DNA of 64,000 nt from Stereum hirsutum FP-91666 SS1 (GCF_000264905.1 NW_006763144.1:1183648-1247647), one strand, 5' to 3'. Shown: positions 23,419 through 35,993, numbered from the stretch's first letter. The notes: generated from the sequence alone by a model not told the origin. Made by a program: numbers and translations.

Positions 23419-24761
23419 CTAAGCCAAGTACGTCGGGATGCCCTCCGCACCCAGCAGAGTCTCCTCTTCGCCCAACTTCCTCGGCCCATCACCAACGCGA
23501 GTGTGAATGAGTCCCTTAACAGCCCCGACCTCGAACTTCTTCGCGACTTGCGTGTTGAATCCGTCAACGACCTTCGACTTCACACCGGCGCTACCGAAAA
23601 GACCGAACGGATCCTTGAAGGTCTCGGATTGGGGGAAGTAGTCGTGGATGAGCTCGATGATCTCCTTCAAGTTCTCCTGGGGCGCGTAAATGACGGCGTT
23701 CGGACCAGCATCGTACGTATACGCCGCCTTGATCTTCCCCCCATTCTCGACCGAGACACGGTTGTACTCGGTAATGAGGGCGATGATCGACCTGCTGACA
23801 TCGTTCATGTAAAAGATGGGGGGATCGGTATCGAGCGCGACGGCGTGGAACTGGTTCGAGTCCTGCATCGTAAGCGTAGCGAACGTATCAAAGTCCTTCT
23901 CGAGGATGGCTTTAGAGATGCCGGCCATGCGAGCGGGGACGACGTGTTTGATGCGGTGTTGGAGGAGGGGCGAGGTCGCGACGGTGCGCTGCATGCCCGA
24001 GGTGGAGGACGTGCCCTTCTTGACGTCTGAGACGACGCAGATGAGGGCGTGCATCTCGGGCCAGTGCTCGCGGGGAGCGATCTCGACGGCGCGAGAGTCG
24101 GAGCCGTCGGCGGCTTGGCCCATCTCCCATGCGACGTAGCCACCGAAGAGGGAACGGCATGCGGAGCCGGAGCCCTGGCGGGCGATGATGGAGAGATCGG
24201 AGGGGGAGGATGGGAGTTGGTAGAGTGCGGCGAGGGAGGCTACGAGAGCGGCGAAGCCGGCAGCGGAGGAAGCGAGGCCTGCGGCGGTGGGGAAGTTGTT
24301 GCGGGAGGCGATGTGGACGGAAAATGTAGAAAGCTGATGTGACACACAAAGCGGACAGGGGCAGAATAAGTGAATAACTGATTGAATGATAGCAAACAAG
24401 GATGAAACATACCTTGGGCTCCTTAGGGTCTTTCTCCTCGACCTGTCGACGGAGGGCTTTCATCTCAGTGATGCAGGTGGCGAGACGGCCTCCGGCCTCG
24501 ATCTCCTCCTCCTTGCCGTTGAGCCATAGCCTGTCTTTTTCGAAGGATGGGTCCGCACGGGAAGTGGTGGTGGCGCGGAGATGGTCCTGGTCCAAGGTTA
24601 CGGAAAGAGAAGAGTTGGTGGGGAGGATGAGCTTGGTGTCGCGCTTGCCCCAGTATCTATCGATCTAAGTCAGAAGATATGGAGAGGAAAAGAAAAGAGA
24701 GAACGTACTTGATGCAGGCGATGTTGACGGGGGCAGAGACGGTGGCCTGGTAGACAGTCAT
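23419..24761 (-). CDS. MVD1: Mevalonate diphosphate decarboxylase
   Basis: Three exons (24709-24761, 24413-24656, 23419-24333) give 403 residues. The enzyme makes isopentenyl diphosphate from mevalonate diphosphate with ATP, the last step of the mevalonate route that feeds sterols and terpenes. Motifs: VSAPVNIACIKYWGKRD, LPTNSSLSVTL, the GHMP ATP loop FPTAAGLASSAAGFAAL, GSGSACRSLFGGYVAWEMG, and KAAYTYDAGPNAVIYA with the catalytic Asp region. Length matches the fungal family. A TATA-like CTATATAAG lies about 70 bases upstream. It diverges from CCR4 across 693 bases. Confidence 0.97.
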
Positions 24762-25454
24762 GATGGTGGCGGGGAAGGGGAATGGGTTGCGGATGCGAGG
24801 AATCCGGGCGTTTGCAGCAGGGAGCTTATATAGATGCTTTCAGAGTGTGTTACGGAGATGAGAGCGCGGGGTGACTGTAGCGGTGGGCCAATCGAATTGT
24901 CGTACGTTCTTGTTCGACCTGCGTATCGTAGCGGGTATCTCAATCCAGCGCTAACACCGGGCTCTGCCTCAGCACCTCACCGCCCGGGGACAAGACCTGA
25001 CACAGACAATTATTCCACATCACCGTTCACAGCGTCTGCGCGTAAGTATGCATGATCAGGCGACATATCAAAGCGCGCACGTCCAGCTGCGAACATTGCG
25101 GTGCTAACAAAGAATGTCTGCGAATATCTTTCCAGCGTCGGAGGAGCGCGACCGCCTTCCTCTTATGGCAATTCCGCATCGCATCCGTCCGAGCACCGAT
25201 CTCGTCGTCGCCCGCCACCGGCGCTCGCCAGCCCTTGCTGATCGCTCTCTTCATCGACGACCACGACGACGACCGACCCTTGTTCGCTGCCGACCACGTT
25301 CCTCGCGTCGCACCGCTTGTGATTAGCCTTCTTCTCGCTCTCTTTCTCTCGCTCTCTCCTCTCGTTTGTAGCCTTTCTCACACTCCACAACACCCTCCGT
25401 GGCGGCGGGTACACGTACCTCCCTCAGAGCAGCCCCTTTTGCTCCCCGCATGCC
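24762..25454. promoter_or_regulatory. Divergent region between MVD1 and CCR4
   Basis: About 690 bases. Near MVD1 there is a TATA-like element (about 24829-24836, minus strand) and a CCAAT pentamer near 24889. The CCR4 side is long, pyrimidine rich and probably a 5' UTR. No extra gene is supported; overlapping frames there are low complexity. Confidence 0.45.
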
Positions 25455-27903
25455 ATGTACTTCCCTCAACAGTCCCCTGGCATCGCACACAAGCTTGCCA
25501 ACCACCATGACCAGAACAATCCTTGGGCACGCTCCACACACCCCCATCCCTATGGCCCTCCACCGTCCTCGCCAGGCTTTCCCTTGTCCTTCAATGGCGC
25601 TCCCATGCAACACCACATGCCCACCCTCCAGCATCATCACCAGAACTCCATGTCCCATTACTCTTCACCTCCCGCGAACGGAAGTGTCAACGCAATGCAT
25701 GGTCACCCTATGAGCATCGCTCAGGCCTCGCCAGGGAGCACGTCGAGTCAGATCATCACGCCCCACTGGCAGCAGCAGTTGTTGAAGTGTGATGTATGTA
25801 TCCTCTCTTATGCGCTACTCGTAGATCTCTGTCAACCTACTCGACAAAACCATCGTTCTTACTGAGCTCAGGGACAATGGCTTATTGTCTGTTCCACCCC
25901 TAGATGATTCGGGCATCGCGGTCACCCCACCACCGCGCTCGTGCAAGTGCAATGGCATCGCGGACCGTCACTAAATCAGCCATCACCATCACCAATCCCA
26001 ACAAACCTCCACCATCAGAGCACAATACGAAGGACAGCGATGACTCGGCTACGCTAGTCAACGGTTCTTCTGCCGCACCCTCTCCAAAGGGCACTCCCGC
26101 GAATGCCAACCATCCCTCGTCCATGGTCGGTCCCATCGCAGAAGCGCCGCGACCAACCGCTGTGAAGCCACCAGAGAACACATGGAGCTCGCTCGACATG
26201 GGCGGCGTTCAGATCAAGAATATCCCCTCCACGTCGGGCCTCTTCTCGTTCACCTTCCTCATCAACCTCTACCTCAACCATAACGCTCTTACCAACATTC
26301 CTCCCGAAATCTCCAAGCTCCGACATCTAGAGCTACTCGATCTTTCCGGGAACAACCTCATGACCATTCCCCCGGAGCTCGGAATGTTGACGCAGCTGAA
26401 GGAGCTTTACCTGTTCGATAACCATCTCACAACCATCCCGTACGGGCTCGGTACCCTTCACCAACTTCAAACATTGGGTATCGAAGGCAATCCGATGGAT
26501 GCGAACTACAAGGCGATCGTTCAGAAGGAAGGCACTCCGGCGCTCATCTCGTTCCTTCGAGACTCTGGGCCTGTAACACAGGGGCCTCCCCCGCGAGAAT
26601 GGCGCAACCTCGTCAGTCAAGCAGAACGTGAACTATTCCAGTCGGATCCTACATGCGAGCAGTTCAGCGTGCTATGTTACAACATACTCTGCGAGAAGTA
26701 CGCGACGGAACGGTTGTACGGTTACACGCCGTCGTGGGCGCTTGCGTGGGACTACCGGAAGGAGTTGATTCTGACGGAGATTGTCAATTACGACGCCGAC
26801 TTCATCTGCCTCCAGGAAGTGGACACGGCGCAGTTCGAGGACTATTTCACCAAGAAATTAGCCGATTCGGATTATGAGGGTATATTCTGGCCGAAGTCAA
26901 GATACAAGACAATGAGCGACGCTGATCGGCGACTGGTGGATGGGTGTGCTACTTTCTACAAGAAGTCCAAGTACGTCTTTGTTCTACCCGTCGCTTGTTG
27001 TAACTCATCGTCGTTCGGACGGTTTCCAGATACCAGCTTGTCGAAAAGCACCTTATCGAGTTCAACCAAGTCGCCATGCAGCGTTCAGATTTCAAGAAGA
27101 CCGACGATATGTTCAACCGTGTCCTTATTCGGGATCACATCGCTGTCATCTGCTCGTTTGAGAACCGAGAAACAGGCACACGATTCGTCGTGGCAAACGC
27201 CCATCTGGAATGGAATCCTCAGTTCCGCGACGTGAAGCTCGTACAGGTCGCATTGATGATGGATGAAGTCGAGAAGATCGCGAATCACTTTGCAAAGTAC
27301 CCTCCTCGGATGCCCGTAACATCACCTACCAAGTCGACTTTGTCGAGCCCACCGTCGCCGTACGAGGCTGAGCCGACACCTCGACCGGCCCCGTTGTATT
27401 CAGATGGCACCAAGATCCCTCTCATTGTCTGCGGTGATTACAACTCCGTGCCCGACAGTGGTTTGTACGAATTCCTGTCGAACGGTACCCTTCCGCCAGA
27501 CCATCCCGACTTCTTGTCACACTCGTACGGGAAGTATACCTCGGAGGGCCTGCGTCATCGTTTCGGGCTCAAGAGCGCGTTCGCTGGAATCGGAGAGTTG
27601 TCCATGACGAACTTTACGCCAACCTTCAAGGGCGCGATCGATTACATCTGGTATTCGACCCCGAATCTCGCTGTGAACGCTGTGCTTGGCGACGTGGACA
27701 AGTCATATCTGGAGAAGGCTGTTGGGTTCCCTAATGCGCACTTCCCATCCGAGTATGTTTTGTTTTGTTGCATTGCTACCACCATTTCTAATCGCTGGTG
27801 TCTTTCACATAGCCACGTCGCCATCCTTGGAGAGTTCCGTGTCAAGCCACCGCGGGAAGCCCCAGCTCGTCCACCCCTTCCCGTTTTCCCGAGTTCGCAC
27901 TAA
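25455..27903 (+). CDS. CCR4: CCR4-NOT deadenylase subunit CCR4
   Basis: Four exons (25455-25793, 25904-26970, 27030-27752, 27813-27903) give 739 residues. The His/Pro/Gln/Ser-rich N-terminus is disordered. Leucine-rich repeats follow (LINLYLNHNALTNIPPEIS, LLDLSGNNLMTIPPEL, LKELYLFDNHLTTIP), which dock on NOT1. The C-terminal EEP nuclease domain has YNILCEKYA, ICLQEVD with the Mg-binding Glu, ANAHLEWNP, CGDYNSVPDSG and a final DHVAILGEF. These catalytic residues are intact, so an active poly(A) 3' exonuclease is expected. It shortens mRNA tails in the cytoplasm. A Ser/Pro-rich insert lies near residues 550-575. Confidence 0.97.
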
Positions 27904-28299
27904 GAAGGTTTTTGTCCTTCCACATTCATCCTCATCTTTTGATTCTTTCTTTTTATTCTTCACACATCACATCATTTGTTCCTGTAAATATTTTTCAGTC
28001 CATCTTTCCGCTTCCCCAAACGCACACAACATCCGACCTTTTTCTATATATTCTATGTTTCGTTCTGCTCCTTTCCGCCCTTCTGCATGAATGTTCTCCT
28101 CTTACTCGCCTCCTATTGTTTATTACATAGCATCCTTCACTCCGTCTTTACTCCGTTCCCTGGCTCTTTCTTTTGGTACTTCTTACGTTTCGCCGTCATG
28201 TCTGAACTCTTTTGTCGATTAGCGGTTCCCGTTGTTAGTTATCCCGCGTACCTGATATTGTCGCCTCTTTCCATTGATTGCTGTTTTCGTCGCGTATTC

Positions 28300-28314
28300 C
28301 TCTCTCTCTCTCTC
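28300..28314. repeat. (CT)n dinucleotide run
   Basis: Seven to eight CT units in the likely 3' UTR of CCR4. Confidence 0.8.
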
Positions 28315-28465
28315 CATCCCCATCGGTCCTGTAGCATGTCCGTGTATGGCTCCACCCCTCTGTTTGAATCAAAAATTTCCTGAACTCAACTCGAAACCGA
28401 TAGAGAACATGAACGTTTGAACCAGTGACGTCATAAATCAGTATGTAATTGGCCCGATCCAGGTC

Positions 28466-28500
28466 GTGTGGCGCGTGATTGTACGCGCGGTCCGCCACAC
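28466..28500. repeat. Nested inverted repeat (hairpin) before muskelin
   Basis: GTGTGGCG (28466-28473) pairs with CGCCACAC (28493-28500). Inside, GCGCGT (28471-28476) pairs with ACGCGC (28483-28488) around a six-base loop. The two stems overlap by three bases, so they are partly alternative. Role unknown. Confidence 0.6.
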
Positions 28501-28604
28501 ACTTGTGCCCGCCAACGTCCTCCTCGTTCGCGTCTCCTCCTCTCTTGTGCATACCCAGCTAGAGCTTGTTCACGACTTTCTGGTGGTCTTAACTAACGAC
28601 ACTC

Positions 28605-31600
28605 ATGACCTCTGTCTCTGGCTTGAGCATGAATATGAATGTATCTGAATCGTCGGCGGCGGTGGCGGCGGCGTCCTCTACTAGGCTGTCATACAGCATC
28701 GCAGGCTGCTCGGACCACAGCCATCGCTATGTCGCGGAGAACATACTTGTGGACTCGCCGACTGATCAGTCGAGTAGGTGGAGTGGGGTGCATGAGGGGC
28801 CGAATATGAAGCAGTGGTTGTTGTTGAGGTTGGATGAGTTGAGTGTTGTCGGTGAGTTTGTTCGTGTGTGTGGTGTTGGACGAGGACGAGTACTGATCAT
28901 GGTGGGACTGTGGTATTAGAGAGTATTACTTTCGGAAAGGTGAGCTGGTTTCATTGTATTGTGATGGTGGTTAGTTTGTGCGCATGCTCATGTTCATTTC
29001 AATATTCCCAGTTCCACAAACGTGAGTTATTTCTGCATAATGCATCATTGCATGTGGTACGGGCGCTGGTGCCGCTGTGCTCACTGCTCACGCGGCCGCA
29101 ACCCACACACACAACAGAGCACCCCTGCAACGTCAAAGAATTCAAGATCTACATTGGCCTAACCGAGGACCATCTGACGGAAGTGCTGCACTCTGGGCTC
29201 AAGAACGATGGCGTGTCGGAGACGTTCGCGTTAAGACATGTGAATAGCGCTGGTGTGCGCATTCCGACGCGTTTTTTGAAGATCGTCCCGCTCTCGTATG
29301 TGGATCATCCTTTTTTCTCTCTATGAACGTTGTTGTGAGTGATGTGCTGAGGCTGGTGGTTGTGCGTGCAGCGCCCATGGGCATTCCTTCCATATTTCTA
29401 TTTGGTTCGTCTCGCTGGCGGGCATCGACGATGAGGCCTTCATGAGCCAAGTGAGATCCAAATTCGACGAAGTACCGTGTCCATTTACTGTTTCATCTCA
29501 ATCCCATCCTGCTCATTGTATTCTGCATTATTTCGACTACATAGTACCGCGAGAAAGCCGCCCTGCGCCACATCCTAAAGCACCTCCGCAAACGCCGCTT
29601 CATGTCGCCCTTCAAATCCATCCTCTCCGCCGTCGACCTCGAGATCGAACATCCGCTCATCACCCAGCTGTACGAGGCGCTCGTCTCCGACGCGAATTGG
29701 TCAGAGGCGGAGAACGTCATCCGGCGAGCTTCGTCCGCCGGACTGTTCGATTCGTACCTTCATTCGACTCAACCTCGCGCGGTCTGGAAACAGATATACG
29801 GGCTCGACGCGAATGGGGATGTGCCTAGTAAAAGGGGAGGACACGCGATGTGTATCGATGGAGTTAATGGGAAGATTTATTTGTTTGGGGGATGGGATGG
29901 ACATGCGAGTCTCGGTGATTTCTGGGTGTATTCTATTAAGGAGGATAGGTGGCAGGCTTTGAGTAGGGGGGATGGGGAGGATGGGAGGAATACGCCGGGA
30001 CCGAGGTCGTGTCATAAGATGGTGTTTGATTCGAAGACGGAGTCGGTGTATATGTTGGGGAGGTTGGCGGAGAGTGATGAGATGGTTGGGGCTACGCCGG
30101 GTCAGGATATGAGTTCGCCTGCACGACGAGCGGAGTTCTATAGGTATCGGACGACTGGGCCACAGGCAGGGACCTGGGAGGAGTTGATGGATACCTCTTC
30201 GGTGTGTGCGATGTTCTTATTCTGGTATGATATAGCTATGTGCTAACATGAAGTCGGTAGCCATATCACGGGCCGCCATTGCTGTTTGACCACCAGATGG
30301 CTATCGATCCGGATGCTCAAGTTATCTATATCTGTGGCGGTCGTCTGAGTGAGAATAGCATAGTGCCCGCCAAGTACGCTGGAATGTACGCGTACAATAT
30401 CGCTTCCGGAATATGGCAGCACCTTATGTGAGTTTCACTCACCGCTGGTCTGTAAATATTGGCTGATTCGTCTGTAGACCGGAGGACAAGACAAAACCAC
30501 TCGCACGTTATTCCCTCACTCGCAGACATGGGCATTCGATGGTCCTTGACCCTGTCAAACGCAAACTCTACGTCTTCGCCGGACTGGAAGACGACAGCTA
30601 CCTCTCTGACATGCACGTCTATGATATCGCTACGAACGAGTCGGTGGAAATCTTCTCTAGCGTCACTGCTGCAGGGGGTCCCGAGGCCTTGTTCACCCAC
30701 CGCGCCGTCATGGACCCATCGTTAAACGAGATCTATGTGTAAGTGCTCATTTTTGGTACCATCTCTTCTTGACATCAGTTTGACCTAGGCATCTGTAGTT
30801 TCTGTGGCTTGAACAGAGCCGCACATTCATTTGTCCCTAGGCTTGAAGGAGGTGGCGCCTGCTGGATGTACCGATACAATAACCAACCAGGGACATGGAC
30901 GAAGATCACGCAGCAGGTGGAAGGCGAGAGCGAGGCGCAGAACGAGCGTCCTCGCCCTCGGTACGCTCATCAGATCGTGTACGACACGACTACTAAGACG
31001 GCATATCTGCACGGTGGGAACTCTGGTCGAATGCTGCTGGAAAACGGAGACGCGGAAGAGACTGTGGGGACCTCGGAGGATGCGATGGCAGAACAGCGCT
31101 TGGACGACTTCTGGAGTATGCAGCTTCGCCGGTACGTCCTTTATGATACCATGGGGCGATGCTCGACTTACTCCGGATTGTAAAGACCTCAACCTGAGGA
31201 AGTGGTCCGTCGTGCGATATTACAGATTCGATGTCAGCAGTAAGTGTCAACTGTTTGGGTATTGCTCCGTTACTCGCTGTCTGACGAATGCTTTGCGGCC
31301 ATAGCTTCCGTGAGATGTGCCATGAGGTGTCGCCCGTGCAAGCTCTCCGATTCCTACAGACCGATGTGAATGGTGTTGTTGACCACGACGATCCCGTCGA
31401 GACGGGGATGTTCCGAGACCTGCTCTCTCATCTTCTTCTCACGCAAACCAATGGCCAATCACATCGAACTCCGAGTTCCAATACGTCTGCCGATAGTACG
31501 CGTAACGTCGTCGGGACACCCACCTCGGGATTGGCGAGGTTGCTGCGTAGAACCAATGAAGACGGAGCCGCGACGGAGCGAATCCATCAACGCACGGAGA

Positions 31601-31701
31601 TATTTGAGACGTTGTTGAAGTTCTTCCCGCCGAACGAGAAAGAACCGGGTTCGGACTTGATCGATATAATCGACTGGTGCGAGGAGAGTACGCATGGCTA
31701 G
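28605..31701 (+). CDS. MKLN1: Muskelin-like discoidin/LisH/kelch protein
   Basis: Eleven exons (28605-28851, 28920-28939, 29012-29021, 29118-29295, 29372-29471, 29545-30201, 30261-30427, 30478-30738, 30799-31131, 31186-31239, 31305-31701) give 807 residues. The N-terminal discoidin-like domain shows VDSPTDQSSRWSG, NMKQWLLLRL, ESITFGK, HPCNVKEFKIYIGL and HGHSFHISIWF. A LisH/CTLH-like helical part follows (LITQLYEALVSDANWSEAE). Kelch repeats come next (KIYLFGGWDGHASLGDFWVY, YICGGRLS, LYVFAGLEDDSYLSDMHVY, YLHGGNSG). In animals muskelin is a member of the GID/CTLH ubiquitin ligase; a like role here is inferred. Exon 3 is 10 bases. Confidence 0.92.
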
Positions 31702-33005
31702 GTTTGGATCATTGTAGCCTTATTTTCTTTCAAATGTTGTATCGTCTACACATCGCTTTCTAGCTATCGAGGATGTACTATATGTGTGTACAACACCGAA
31801 AACACAGTCACGCACCTAATACCTACTGTCTTTATACCCCGTACCTACGTCGTCGTCGTCGTCGTCCAGTATAGCTGTTCTCACACAAATAAATATCGCA
31901 GCGATACCTTCTCATACACAGATTAACAGTGAAGGAACGTGGCTCGTTTCAGTCGTGTCAGTCGTGTCGATCGGACAAGGCCTAAACTAGAGTGGTGGTT
32001 AGCATCCAGACTGAGAAGGCAATGTTGGCTGAAACAGTATAGAAATAAGAGAGCCTTCAGTGGGTGGTGTGTGTTAGTGTCAAAGGCTCGTCGCTTTGCT
32101 CGCAGCTAACGATTCTCGTCTCAAGGCTGAAGAGGGGACACGGCGCAACAACGAAATTACACTCGCCTGTGCTCAGTACTAGCCTGAGGGTGCCAGTGCG
32201 ATGACTGATGTCTTCGAAACGGTGCTCTGTACAAGTGCTCTCTCTGTACAAAGCGTGGTCACAACAGAAATGGAAGACGATTGAGACGACAGTGAAAGGC
32301 TTCCACGGGGTATGATGGATGAGTTATGAGAAGATAATTTTCTTGGGAAAGTGCCTCGATTAACGAACTCGGGATCAAGGTTGGCGATGTCCGGAAGCTC
32401 CCGGAGCCATTGAGTGGCAGCGTCGGAGGAGGTGTGGCATCCACTCACCTCGATGCCATGTGGGCCAATTGTAGAAAATATTTGAAATACCGCAACGTTG
32501 CAGACGTTCTGAAGGTGAACGACGGAACGACGACGGAGGCGAGTGGCTGGCATGCGGTAGTTTCACGTAAGTCTCTTATAGAGGTCGGAACACCCGTGGA
32601 GCTAAGGTTATTAACGTCATTGCTTGTGATCTAAGCCATGCATAAGCACAGTGAATCGGGTTCGCTATGCCAAGGCTAGAGGAGTAACTTGAAGTTGGGA
32701 GTGCTGCGGTCGAATGCTGCTTCATTCCACAGGCGCTCGAGACGTGATTACGCTTCGGAGTTCTACGAGGTCATGTTCGTTGCATCATGCTGAAACTCGG
32801 TTAACCAGCAAAGGGAAGGTATATATACGCATTGGCATGATCACAAGGCTTGCTCTGTTCCTTGTCTCCTCTTCGTCTGGTCTTTGTGTCGCATACGCTC
32901 TGTGGGACTGCTATTTACTCGACAAAGTCGAAGTCCTAGTCAGTGTTCGTGATAGGACATCAAACTGTCCTTGCTCTGATCTTCCTTCGACTCTCACAAA
33001 ACGTC
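31702..33005. other. Intergenic interval between muskelin and the SNG1-like gene
   Basis: About 1.3 kb. It holds a (CGT)n repeat at 31848-31866 and a TATATATA at about 32820-32827, some 180 bases before the SNG1-like start. The minus frame 32179-32553 (124 codons) has no family resemblance and no second exon that I could attach, so it is not called. Confidence 0.4.
31848..31866. repeat. (CGT)n trinucleotide microsatellite
   Basis: About six perfect CGT units downstream of muskelin, outside coding sequence. Confidence 0.85.
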
Positions 33006-35197
33006 ATGTCGACGACTGGCACAGTACGAAACGACCGAGATGGCTTACCGTGGTTCAGCGAGTCTTTCTTCTCCAGGCATCCTGCGATGAAGAAGACAAG
33101 GGCGATCTACTTCAAGATTCTCCTCATGGCCAGCATGCTCATCATTCTCATCATATTGGGTCTGCCGTTGATATACTATGCGCACAAAGTAGCCTTTCAC
33201 TAATTGATTTTTCAGGCTTCTTGTCAATATACTGGGGAGCACTGTGGAAGACATTCGCCGCTGTGCATAAACTTGAGGGTTGGATCATAGTGCGTCTTTC
33301 TCCTTATCGTTGATGGTACGGGAAGTGATACAGCTTGGAGCAGGACTTCGACGGTGGAGAAGTTGGCCAATATGTATCACAGGCGCTGGCGGCCACGAGT
33401 GGTCCTCCTGATACCATGACATGGACTGTCAAGTCAGCAAGCGACTTCTCAAACGACACAGAAAGTCTTATCGATCTGGTAGTGAATGAGCATACTTGGG
33501 CGCTTGTCTCCAGTGCGTCTCGGTGCTAAAGAGGCTTCAGACGGTTTTTGATTTATTGACGCCTGTCTAGTCAATGCTGGAGCTTCGGATAAACTAGATG
33601 CTGCAGTAGCAGCTGCAGACTCTTCTTACAACGGGTCTCTGGCCGTCACGATATATGTGGAGGAAGCAAGGAACGAGAACTCCTAGTAAGTGGAAGAGCG
33701 AGCGAGGATCTATACTGTCACTGATATACATTGTAGCGCAGAAATGTTGCACCCTATAGTATGTACTGTCTCCTTTCATTCGCACTCTTCACCGTGTTAA
33801 CTGTATATACCAGGTTACTGGCCTCATGGATTCGATCGTTCAGCAGCACACAGCGCAATTCACACAACAATTGGGAGGCAGTAGCAACAATCTAAGCAAC
33901 TTGCTCTCCACAGCGCCAAACGTGGTGTCAAATCCTGCATCTTATACAATCTACAACACTCGACCTTTCGATGTTGCAGTGTAAGCCTTGGAGCATCCTA
34001 CTTATGTGACTGTTGGTCTCATGTTGTTGACTTATTGCCTCTAGAGCTACGGCTGTCGACTTTGTTGGATTGATCTACCTTCTCATCATATCTGTATGTC
34101 TGTTCTTGCCTGACTTCCAGTCGGGAGTACGTTCTGATGAACACACTGCACGATTAGTTCGTCATCTCGGTACGTCACCATTCGGTTTGCATTATCTGGT
34201 TGCTGTATCTGACCGGCCATGAATAGTTGCAAAACTTCGGCGCTCGTGAGGCGACCGGCATCTCACACCGACTCAACATGACGTCGCTCATATTGTTACG
34301 CTTACTGGTTCCCATTATCATGTACTTCTACCTCTCGGTCAGCCTATATCTCATCCCTATGCTATGTGGCAGCTGCTGAATGACCGCTCTTTTTACTAGG
34401 CATTCTTCGCGTTGCTGAGTTTGGCTTTCCAAGTTCCCTTTAGCCGAGTGTGAGCTTCGTACTGGCTGGAGGATGGTGAAGTCTCTTACAGTATCTGTCA
34501 TATAGGTTCGGAGCTTCTGGTTTCGTCATCTATTGGATGCTTGCATGGCGTGAGTACCTAGCCTGGTCTCATGCTTACTCTCTACTGACCACATATGCTT
34601 TCTACAGTTGGCATGTGTGCGCTGTGAGTCCTTCTATACCTTCTGATATGACGGGGTCGGAGTACTGACGCACAATGCATGAACAGTGGGCTAGCCGTTG
34701 AAGCCTTCATCACGCTACTCACCGCCCGCTTCATCGCGGTGTTCCTCATTCTATGGATTATCTGTGCGTCCTTTCAATCCACCTTTTGCTGACCGTGGAC
34801 TTACCTGAACGCTCAGCGAATGTCTCTGTATCGTTCTTCCCGCTGGACCTTCTACCAGGGGTTTTCAAGTACGGCTACGCTACGCCTTTCTACAACGTTT
34901 CTTGCGGTGTCCGCACTATCATATTCAACACAAAGAACAGACGTACGTCCTGATTTATTTATGCCCAACGAAGCACAAAAACTGCCTTGCTGATGATGTC
35001 GGTTCCACCGTGGCATAGTGGGGCTCAACTTCGGCGTCCTAATCGCATGGGTCGCAGTATCCTGCATCACGATCACCCTCTTCACATATATAATCCAACG
35101 ACGAAATATACGACAGCGGGAGGAGATATGGCGGAAGGAGGATGCGCAGAGGGAGAAGGAGGTCGTGGATGAAGAGGTGTACCCAACTGCAATGTAG
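33006..35197 (+). CDS. SNG1: SNG1/DUF3533-family membrane protein
   Basis: About fifteen short exons (first 33006-33159, 33216-33289, 33344-33512) give a protein of about 420 residues. A first helix (ILLMASMLIILIILGFLSIYWGALWK) is followed by a large extracellular part starting WIIDFDGGEVGQYV, then several helices (DFVGLIYLLIISFVISLQNF, LLRLLVPIIMYFYLSAFFALLSLAF, FITLLTARFIAVFLILWII) and a charged cytosolic tail ending EEVYPTAM. This is the layout of DUF3533 proteins, named for yeast SNG1, which gives nitrosoguanidine resistance and affects membrane lipid asymmetry. The family is related to ABC-2 type exporters without the ATPase. Exons of 12 bases (34158-34169) and 16 bases (34608-34623) are needed for the frame. 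Confidence 0.87.
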
Positions 35198-35552
35198 CTC
35201 ACTTACTGACTTCACTTCTTTTTCTTCCTTCATCGGATCAGTTCGTACAGGACTTTGCCTATCTCTGGATATGAATGGAATGAACACATAATAATGCCAC
35301 TACTCTTCAGAACGAGTGTGTTGAAGGACTGGTCCTTAGGATCGTTCGCTTTCCTGTACTCCAAACCGGTCTGTCAGGCCTGGGGACGTCTGGCGCCAAT
35401 TCCACGGACCAGCCTTTGTGGCGCAAGAGCAGGAAACAACACCACTTCTTACAAACTGCCACTGGGAGTCGACGCCAAACAGAACTACCACGGTACCCAT
35501 CACTGTGCCAGTCCAACTCGTCACCCGTCTAGATAAAACGCATGCACGCATG
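35198..35552. other. Convergent 3' interval, no gene seen
   Basis: About 355 bases after the SNG1-like stop. Short shadow frames only. Confidence 0.4.
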
Positions 35553-35993
35553 TTATCGAACAGAATGACTGATGCTGACCGTTGATTGACAAGCAGGCTC
35601 AATAAGCACCGTGATCGTCATTATTAGAGCGATCTGAAAGTAGGAACGAGTCAGAAGATGACAGACAATGACTCTGCCAGCGTCTCGTACAATGTTCGGA
35701 ATGAAGTCGGTTTCTATTTTCAGGTCCGCCAGTCCCGACTCTCGGGAAGTTTTGACGAGAGCGCTGTGAACACCCTGAAAGTATGTCAATGTGTGTAAGT
35801 GACTCGGAAGCGATGTGTTTGTTCACTGGCATTATCATGTAAACTGTCGACTGTGATGCTGGTATGGGTCCAAGAAAGATGGCAGGAAGAAAGGTAGAAA
35901 GAAAGGAAAGGGCTCCAATGATAGTTAAATAAAGTACATGCGAATAAGATAGCAGTCCTTCCAGAACCTTGAAAGCGTGCGGTATCGAGACAG
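35553..35993 (-). pseudogene. 3' relic of a DUF6533-type seven-helix protein
   Basis: Two minus-strand pieces join by a good GT-AG intron (35775-35826). Piece one (35827-35993) reads a membrane helix, YLTIIGALSFLSTFLPAIFL then PIPASQSTVYMIMP. Piece two (35553-35774) reads GVHSALVKTSRESGLADLKI. This is the layout of the last helix and the HSAL..S.RES-like tail of basidiomycete DUF6533-type proteins. No helices 1-6 exist upstream, because the LysM gene ends at 36084 just beyond. So it is most likely a truncated copy. A short live gene with an unseen first exon is less likely. Family assignment is from memory of tail patterns and is moderate at best. Confidence 0.35.

Larger units (their letters stand above)
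27904..28604 (+). other. Int. region CCR4 to muskelin, T-rich, with a compound hairpin
   Basis: About 700 bases in tandem orientation. It is pyrimidine rich, with a CT repeat at 28300-28314, probably CCR4 3' UTR. A nested inverted repeat sits at 28466-28500 in the muskelin promoter or 5' UTR. Its frames are not family-like. Confidence 0.45.

Noticed and set aside
23503..24030. Plus-strand frame of 175 codons across the MVD1 gene
   Set aside because: It is the antisense shadow of a GC-rich conserved exon; the minus strand has all decarboxylase motifs.
32179..32553. Minus-strand frame of 124 codons as a gene
   Set aside because: No family resemblance, no signal, no splice partner; codon pattern not convincing.
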